Positions 58,923 to 64,000 of a DNA stretch of 64,000 nt are shown here, piece after piece (within the stretch, counting starts at the first letter, position 1; each line of letters begins with the position of its first letter). The DNA lies in assembly GCF_006715005.1 (NCBI RefSeq), contig NZ_VFMJ01000001.1, forward strand, positions 806,001-870,000, read 5' to 3'. The position numbers and the translations under genes were made by a program. The notes beneath the pieces were generated by a model. That model saw only the letters and a list, made by a program, of their open reading frames with translations, ran no database searches and was not told the DNA's origin. The DNA comes from Serratia marcescens. GTDB taxonomy: Bacteria; Pseudomonadota; Gammaproteobacteria; Enterobacterales; Enterobacteriaceae.

Positions 58923-60766
58923 ACCTATTATATTTAACAATTCTGCTACCGCTGATCGGGTTCCTGCTGTTGGCATTTTCCCGCGGTCGTTGGTCTGAGA
59001 ACACGGCGGCCACCGTCGGCGTGGGCTCTATCGGCCTGGCTGCGCTGGTCACGGTGTATGTGGCGATGGATTTCCTCGCCCAGAAAGCCGCCGGCGTGCA
59101 GCTGTTCGAGCAAAGCCTGTGGACCTGGATGGCCGTCGGCAACTTCAATATCGGCGTGACCCTGGTGCTGGACGGCCTGTCGCTGACCATGCTGTCGGTG
59201 GTCACCGGCGTCGGCTTCTTCATCCACATGTTCGCTTCCTGGTACATGCGCGGTGAAGAGGGCTATTCGCGCTTCTTCGCTTACACCAACCTGTTTATCG
59301 CCAGCATGGTGGTATTGGTGCTGGCGGACAACCTGCTGCTGATGTATCTGGGTTGGGAAGGCGTGGGCCTGTGCAGCTACCTGTTGATCGGTTTCTACTA
59401 CAAAGATCCGGCCAACGGGGCGGCGGCGATGAAAGCCTTTATCGTCACCCGCGTGGGCGACGTGTTCCTGGCGTTCGCGCTGTTCATCCTCTACAACGAG
59501 CTGGGCACGCTGAATATCCGCGAGCTGATGATCCTGGCGCCGCAGAAACTGGCGGTGGGCGACACGGCCATCACCTGGGCGACCCTGATGCTGCTGGGCG
59601 GCGCGGTCGGTAAATCGGCGCAGCTGCCGTTGCAAACCTGGTTGGCGGACGCGATGGCGGGCCCAACCCCGGTTTCCGCACTGATCCACGCGGCGACCAT
59701 GGTGACCGCGGGCGTCTATCTGATCGCCCGTACGCACGGCCTGTTCCTGATGGCGCCGGAAGTGCTGCACCTGGTGGGCATCGTCGGTGCGGTCACTCTG
59801 CTGCTGGCCGGCTTCGCCGCGCTGGTGCAGACCGACATCAAGCGCGTGCTCGCTTACTCCACCATGAGCCAGATCGGTTACATGTTCCTGGCGCTGGGCG
59901 TGCAGGCATGGGACGCGGCGATCTTCCACCTGATGACCCACGCGTTCTTCAAGGCGCTGTTGTTCCTGTCGTCTGGTTCGGTGATCCTGGCTTGCCACCA
60001 CGAGCAAAACATCTTCAAGATGGGCGGCCTGCGCAAGAGCATCCCGCTGGTGTACGTCTGCTTCCTGGTGGGTGGCGCTGCGCTGTCTGCGTTGCCGCTG
60101 GTCACGGCCGGCTTCTTCAGTAAGGACGAGATCCTGGCGGGCGCGATGGCCAACGGCCACATCAACCTGATGGTTGCGGGCCTGGTCGGTGCGTTCATGA
60201 CCTCGCTGTACACCTTCCGTATGATTTTCATCGTGTTCCATGGCGAAGAGAAAATCAAAGCGCATGCCGGTAAAGGCATCACTCACCACCTGCCACTGCT
60301 GGTTCTGCTGGTGCTGTCCACCTTCGTCGGGGCGATGATCGTGCCGCCGTTGCAGGGCGTGCTGCCGGATACGACCGAATTGGCGCACGGCAGCGTGCTG
60401 ACGCTTGAAATCACCTCCGGCGTGGTGGCTATCGTCGGCATTCTGCTGGCGGCCGCGCTGTGGCTGGGCAAACGCAGCCTGGTCAACAGCATCGCCAACA
60501 GCGCGCCGGGTCGTTTCTTCTCGACCTGGTGGTTCCATGCCTGGGGCTTCGACTGGCTGTATGACAAAGTATTCGTCAAGCCGTACCTGGGCATTGCGAA
60601 GCTGCTGCAGCGCGATCCGCTGAACTCGCTGATGAACCTGCCGGCCGTCTTCTCCCGCTGGGGGAACCGCGGTCTGACGGTGAGCGAGAACGGTCAGGTG
60701 CGTTGGTATATAGCGTCTATGGGTGTGGGTGCAGTGGTCGTATTGGCTCTGTTGATTTTGGTTTAA
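58919..60766 (+). CDS. nuoL: NuoL, complex I antiporter-like subunit with lateral helix
   Basis: The 615-residue subunit has about sixteen helices and the Mrp-antiporter fold. The conserved [16 protein letters not shown] holds the key glutamate near residue 144, and [20 protein letters not shown] follows near 237. The long C-terminal amphipathic helix links the pump modules. A 95-base gap with a hairpin separates it from nuoM. Confidence 0.97.
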   Translation: MNLLYLTILLPLIGFLLLAFSRGRWSENTAATVGVGSIGLAALVTVYVAMDFLAQKAAGVQLFEQSLWTWMAVGNFNIGVTLVLDGLSLTMLSVVTGVGFFIHMFASWYMRGEEGYSRFFAYTNLFIASMVVLVLADNLLLMYLGWEGVGLCSYLLIGFYYKDPANGAAAMKAFIVTRVGDVFLAFALFILYNELGTLNIRELMILAPQKLAVGDTAITWATLMLLGGAVGKSAQLPLQTWLADAMAGPTPVSALIHAATMVTAGVYLIARTHGLFLMAPEVLHLVGIVGAVTLLLAGFAALVQTDIKRVLAYSTMSQIGYMFLALGVQAWDAAIFHLMTHAFFKALLFLSSGSVILACHHEQNIFKMGGLRKSIPLVYVCFLVGGAALSALPLVTAGFFSKDEILAGAMANGHINLMVAGLVGAFMTSLYTFRMIFIVFHGEEKIKAHAGKGITHHLPLLVLLVLSTFVGAMIVPPLQGVLPDTTELAHGSVLTLEITSGVVAIVGILLAAALWLGKRSLVNSIANSAPGRFFSTWWFHAWGFDWLYDKVFVKPYLGIAKLLQRDPLNSLMNLPAVFSRWGNRGLTVSENGQVRWYIASMGVGAVVVLALLILV

Positions 60767-60797
60767 TTGAATAATTTAAACAGACGCATTTTTCGGG

Positions 60798-60820
60798 CGT
60801 AGCGCCGGGCAGGCGCTACG
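60798..60820 (+). promoter_or_regulatory. Intercistronic hairpin between nuoL and nuoM
   Basis: CGTAGCGCC pairs perfectly over nine bases with GGCGCTACG around GGGCA. There is no T-run. It may stabilise or process the long nuo message; most nuo genes after nuoG are otherwise separated by 14 bases or fewer, or overlap. Confidence 0.55.
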
Positions 60821-60861
60821 TACAAAGTTTGAAATTATTCGTATAAGGGACACAAAACGCC

Positions 60862-62391
60862 ATGCTATTACCTTGGCTAATTCTTATCCCCTTTATCGGC
60901 GGTCTGCTGTGCTGGCAGCTTGAGCGCTTCGGTACTAAGGTGCCGCGCTGGATAGCGCTGATCGCAATGGGGCTGACGTTGGCGCTCTCTCTGCAGCTGT
61001 GGATGCAGGGCGGCTATACATTGACCACGCCGAAAGGCATTCCGCAGTGGCAGAGCGAATTCCTGCTGCCGTGGATCCCGCGCTTCGGCATCTCCATCCA
61101 CCTGGCGCTGGACGGTCTGTCGCTGCTGATGGTGGTGTTGACCGGTCTGCTGGGCGTGCTGGCGATCCTCTGTTCCTGGCGTGAAATCCAGAAGTATCAG
61201 GGCTTCTTCCACCTCAACCTGCTGTGGATCCTGGGCGGCGTTATCGGCGTGTTCCTCGCCATCGACATGTTCCTGTTCTTCTTCTTCTGGGAAATGATGT
61301 TGGTGCCGATGTACTTCCTGATCGCGCTGTGGGGGCACAAAGCATCGGACGGTAAAACCCGTATCACCGCGGCGACCAAGTTCTTCATCTACACCCAGGC
61401 CAGCGGTCTGGTGATGCTGATTGCGATCCTGGGCCTGGTGTTCGTGCACTACAACGCCACCGGCGTGTGGACCTTCGATTACGAAGACCTGCTGCAAACG
61501 CCGATGTCCCACAACGTGCAATATCTGCTGATGCTGGGCTTCTTCATCGCCTTCGCGGTGAAAATGCCGGTGGTGCCGCTGCACGGCTGGTTGCCGGATG
61601 CGCACAGCCAGGCACCGACAGCAGGTTCCGTCGACCTGGCGGGCATCTTGCTGAAAACCGCGGCCTACGGCCTGCTGCGTTTCAGCCTGCCGCTGTTCCC
61701 TGAGGCTTCGCACGAGTTTGCGCCAATCGCCATGTGGCTGGGCGTGATCGGCATCTTCTACGGCGCCTGGATGGCGTTCGCGCAGACCGACATCAAGCGT
61801 CTTATCGCCTACACCTCGGTATCGCACATGGGCTTCGTGCTGATCGCCATCTACACCGGCAGCCAGCTGGCTTACCAGGGTGCGGTGATCCAGATGATCG
61901 CGCACGGCCTGTCCGCCGCCGGTATGTTTATCATCTGCGGCCAGCTGTATGAGCGTCTGCATACCCGTGACATGCGTCAGATGGGCGGCCTGTGGGGGCG
62001 GATCAAGTTCATTCCTGCGCTGTCGCTGTTCTTCGCCGTGGCTACGCTGGGGATGCCGGGTACCGGTAACTTCGTCGGCGAATTCATGATTCTGTTCGGC
62101 AGCTACCAGGTGGTACCGGTGATCACCGTGATCTCCACCTTCGGTCTGGTGTTCGCTTCGGTTTACTCGCTGATCATGATGCAGCGCGCTTACTACGGTG
62201 CGCCTAAATCCGACCAGCCGCTGCAGGGCATGACCGCGCGCGAGCTGTTCATCATTCTGCTGCTGGTGGTGTTGCTGGTTCTGCTGGGGGTTTACCCGCA
62301 GCCGATTCTGGATACTTCCAACGCGGCGATGAGCAACGTGCAACACTGGTTTGGTTCGTCAGTTTCAGCAATTTCAACAACAAGGCCGTAA
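60862..62391 (+). CDS. nuoM: NuoM, complex I antiporter-like subunit
   Basis: The 509-residue subunit has about fourteen helices. The pump glutamate is in FFFFWEMMLVPMYFLIALWG near residue 144, and VPLHGWLPDAHSQAPTAGSV near 240 is a family hallmark. It translocates protons together with NuoL and NuoN. nuoN starts six bases after its stop. Confidence 0.97.
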   Translation: MLLPWLILIPFIGGLLCWQLERFGTKVPRWIALIAMGLTLALSLQLWMQGGYTLTTPKGIPQWQSEFLLPWIPRFGISIHLALDGLSLLMVVLTGLLGVLAILCSWREIQKYQGFFHLNLLWILGGVIGVFLAIDMFLFFFFWEMMLVPMYFLIALWGHKASDGKTRITAATKFFIYTQASGLVMLIAILGLVFVHYNATGVWTFDYEDLLQTPMSHNVQYLLMLGFFIAFAVKMPVVPLHGWLPDAHSQAPTAGSVDLAGILLKTAAYGLLRFSLPLFPEASHEFAPIAMWLGVIGIFYGAWMAFAQTDIKRLIAYTSVSHMGFVLIAIYTGSQLAYQGAVIQMIAHGLSAAGMFIICGQLYERLHTRDMRQMGGLWGRIKFIPALSLFFAVATLGMPGTGNFVGEFMILFGSYQVVPVITVISTFGLVFASVYSLIMMQRAYYGAPKSDQPLQGMTARELFIILLLVVLLVLLGVYPQPILDTSNAAMSNVQHWFGSSVSAISTTRP

Positions 62392-62397
62392 TTCGCC

Positions 62398-63855
62398 ATG
62401 ACAATAACTCCTCAACAACTGATCGCACTGCTGCCGCTGTTGATCGTCGGATTGACGGTGGTGGTTGTGATGCTAGGCATTGCGTGGCGACGCGACCACT
62501 TTATCAACGCCACCCTGACCGTGATCGGTCTCAACCTGGCGCTGCTTTCGCTGTACTTTGTCGGCCAGGCAGGCCCAATGGACGTCACCCCGCTGCTGCG
62601 GGTTGACGGTTACTCGATGTTCTACACCGGGCTGGTGCTGCTGGCGAGCCTGGCGACCTGCACCTTCGCCTATCCGTGGCTGGTCGGCTATCCGGATAAC
62701 CGCGAAGAGTTCTACCTGCTGGTGCTGATCGCCGCCATGGGGGGCATCCTGCTGGCGAGCGCCAACCATCTGGCTTCGCTGTTCATCGGTATCGAGCTGA
62801 TCTCGCTGCCGCTGTTCGGCCTGGTGGGCTACGCCTACCGCCAGAAGCGCCCGCTGGAAGCCGCCATCAAGTACATGCTGCTGTCCGCCGCCGCGTCGTC
62901 GTTCCTGCTGTTCGGCATGGCGCTGCTGTACGCTGAATCCGGCGATCTGTCGCTGGCCGGCCTCGGCAAGAGCCTGCAGGAAAACATGATGCACCAGCCG
63001 CTGATCCTGGCCGGTATGGGCATGATGATCGTCGGTCTGGGCTTCAAGCTGTCGCTGGTGCCGTTCCAACTGTGGACGCCGGACGTGTATCAGGGCGCGC
63101 CTGCGCCGGTCTCGACCTTCCTGGCGACCGCCAGCAAGATCGCGATCTTCGCGGTCGTGATGCGTCTGTTCCTGTATGCCCCGGCCGCCGACAACGAAGC
63201 GCTGCGCATGGTGCTGTCGATCATCGCGTTCTGCTCTATCTTGTTCGGTAACCTGATGGCCATCAGCCAGACCAACATCAAGCGTCTGCTGGGCTACTCG
63301 TCAATCGCTCACCTGGGCTACCTGCTGGTGGCGCTGATTGCGGTGCAAACCCATCAGCTGTCGCTGGAAACCGCCGGCGTTTACCTGGCCGGTTACCTGT
63401 TCAGCAGCCTGGGCGCCTTCGGCGTGGTCAGCCTGATGTCCAGCCCGTACCGCGGCCCGGATGCGGATTCGCTGTTCTCTTACCGTGGTCTGTTCTGGCA
63501 CAAGCCAATCTTGTCCGCGGTGATGACGGTGATGATGCTGTCGCTGGCCGGTATCCCGATGACGCTGGGCTTTATCGGTAAGTTCTTCGTGATCGCGATG
63601 GGCGTCAGCGCACACCTGTGGTGGCTGACCGGCGCAGTCGTGGTAGGCAGCGCCATCGGCCTGTACTACTACCTGCGCGTGACCGTCAGCCTGTTCCTCA
63701 GCGCGCCGGAATCGCTGCAGCGCGATACCCCGAACAACTGGGCGTTGACCGCCGGTGGCGTCGTTGTGCTGATTTCCGCCGCGCTGGTGCTGCTGTTGGG
63801 TGTCTATCCGCAGCCGCTGATTTCGCTGGTGCAGATGGCACAGCCGACGTTCTGA
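62398..63855 (+). CDS. nuoN: NuoN, complex I antiporter-like subunit
   Basis: The 485-residue subunit has about fourteen helices and the family motif [16 protein letters not shown] with the pump glutamate near residue 133, then [20 protein letters not shown] near 221. It is the last gene of the nuo operon and is followed by an intrinsic terminator. Confidence 0.97.
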   Translation: MTITPQQLIALLPLLIVGLTVVVVMLGIAWRRDHFINATLTVIGLNLALLSLYFVGQAGPMDVTPLLRVDGYSMFYTGLVLLASLATCTFAYPWLVGYPDNREEFYLLVLIAAMGGILLASANHLASLFIGIELISLPLFGLVGYAYRQKRPLEAAIKYMLLSAAASSFLLFGMALLYAESGDLSLAGLGKSLQENMMHQPLILAGMGMMIVGLGFKLSLVPFQLWTPDVYQGAPAPVSTFLATASKIAIFAVVMRLFLYAPAADNEALRMVLSIIAFCSILFGNLMAISQTNIKRLLGYSSIAHLGYLLVALIAVQTHQLSLETAGVYLAGYLFSSLGAFGVVSLMSSPYRGPDADSLFSYRGLFWHKPILSAVMTVMMLSLAGIPMTLGFIGKFFVIAMGVSAHLWWLTGAVVVGSAIGLYYYLRVTVSLFLSAPESLQRDTPNNWALTAGGVVVLISAALVLLLGVYPQPLISLVQMAQPTF

Positions 63856-63871
63856 TAACGCTTCAGACGGT

Positions 63872-63899
63872 AAAAAGGTCGCTTCGGCGACCTTTTTTT
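63872..63899 (+). terminator. Terminator of the nuo operon
   Basis: AAAAAGGTCGC pairs with GCGACCTTTTT around TTCG, with further T. The A-run before the stem allows it to act on the minus strand as well, ending the convergent LysR-type gene. Confidence 0.93.
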
Positions 63900-63914
63900 A
63901 TGGGGAAGCGGCAC

Positions 63915-64000
63915 TCAGCCGTAATGGGCGCTAAACGATGTTTCCAGCGCCTGCACCACCGCGCGCACGCGGGCGGCGCGTTGCAAATCGGGGTGCAACA
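63915..64000 (-). CDS. LysR-type regulator, C-terminal fragment (continues past window)
   Basis: Reading the minus strand from the window edge gives LHPDLQRAARVRAVVQALET and then SFSAHYG and a TGA stop. HPxLxRxxRVRA near the end is typical of LysR-family regulators. Only about 27 codons are in view, so the target cannot be said. E. coli has different genes after nuoN, so this end of the window departs from E. coli order. Confidence 0.6.
   Translation of the reverse strand, partial: LHPDLQRAARVRAVVQALETSFSAHYG

Noticed and set aside
58946..60538. Long minus-strand frame opposite nuoL (530 codons), and similar frames opposite nuoC, nuoF, nuoG and nuoM
   Set aside because: All are His/Gln/Arg-rich reverse shadows of membrane-protein codons and lack any family motif.
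1..64000. Search for tRNA or rRNA genes, insertion sequences, CRISPR arrays, prophage genes and integrases
   Set aside because: None was seen; even the accessory block at 30306-36727 shows no transposase, integrase or flanking repeat that I could detect by eye.

Overview
This window reads as chromosomal DNA from a high-GC member of the Enterobacterales, most likely Serratia marcescens or a close relative. The codon use is GC-rich, the proteins are close to their E. coli counterparts, and gene order from pdxB to nuoN follows the E. coli 51-52 minute region. The LrhA-type regulator is of the kind known in S. marcescens as HexS. The species call is inference.

Layout. (1) 1-2166: the end of a copper-tolerance/thiol-redox operon (scsB-scsC-scsD). 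(2) 2163-5582: a MocR-type regulator divergent from an EamA transporter, then a CatB-type acetyltransferase preceded by what looks like a leader peptide and a perfect hairpin. (3) 5618-11427: a tripartite tricarboxylate uptake locus, tctCBA on the minus strand and the tctDE two-component genes on the plus strand, with a small unknown gene between. (4) 11424-13235: a second EamA transporter with a near-perfect Fur box at its start codon, divergent from an AraC-type regulator. (5) 13289-23419: core housekeeping genes pdxB, usg, truA, dedA, accD, folC, dedD, cvpA, purF and ubiX, with a PurR box before cvpA. (6) 23723-26770: the histidine/basic amino acid ABC transporter hisJQMP, with a sigma-54-type promoter in front. 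(7) 26778-30251: yfcH, folX, yfcG, yfcE, yfcD. (8) 30306-36727: an accessory block between yfcD and pta. It holds a LacI-type regulator, a three-gene ascorbate-type PTS with a split transketolase, and an AT-richer two-gene module that looks like an orphan polymorphic toxin (type 44) and a membrane-anchored immunity protein. (9) 36838-46279: pta, ackA, yfbV, yfbU, yfbT, yfbS, yfbR, alaA. (10) 47136-48080: hexS/lrhA. (11) 48788-63855: the full nuoA-N operon for NADH:quinone oxidoreductase, with nuoC and nuoD fused. (12) 63915-64000: the C-terminal end of a LysR-type regulator on the minus strand.

How the parts work together. Acetate overflow (pta-ackA), respiratory complex I (nuo) and a global motility/pigment regulator (hexS) sit together as in E. 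coli. The accessory genes add carboxylate uptake, a probable PTS-imported ketose or alditol that would be cleaved by a transketolase, two small-molecule exporters under separate regulators, and a possible antibacterial effector pair. The most promising items for follow-up are the toxin/immunity pair at 35911-36727, the leader peptide plus hairpin at 4832-4905, the PTS-transketolase operon at 31636-35667, and the Fur-controlled transporter at 11424-12344. I found no tRNA, rRNA, insertion sequence, CRISPR array or prophage gene.
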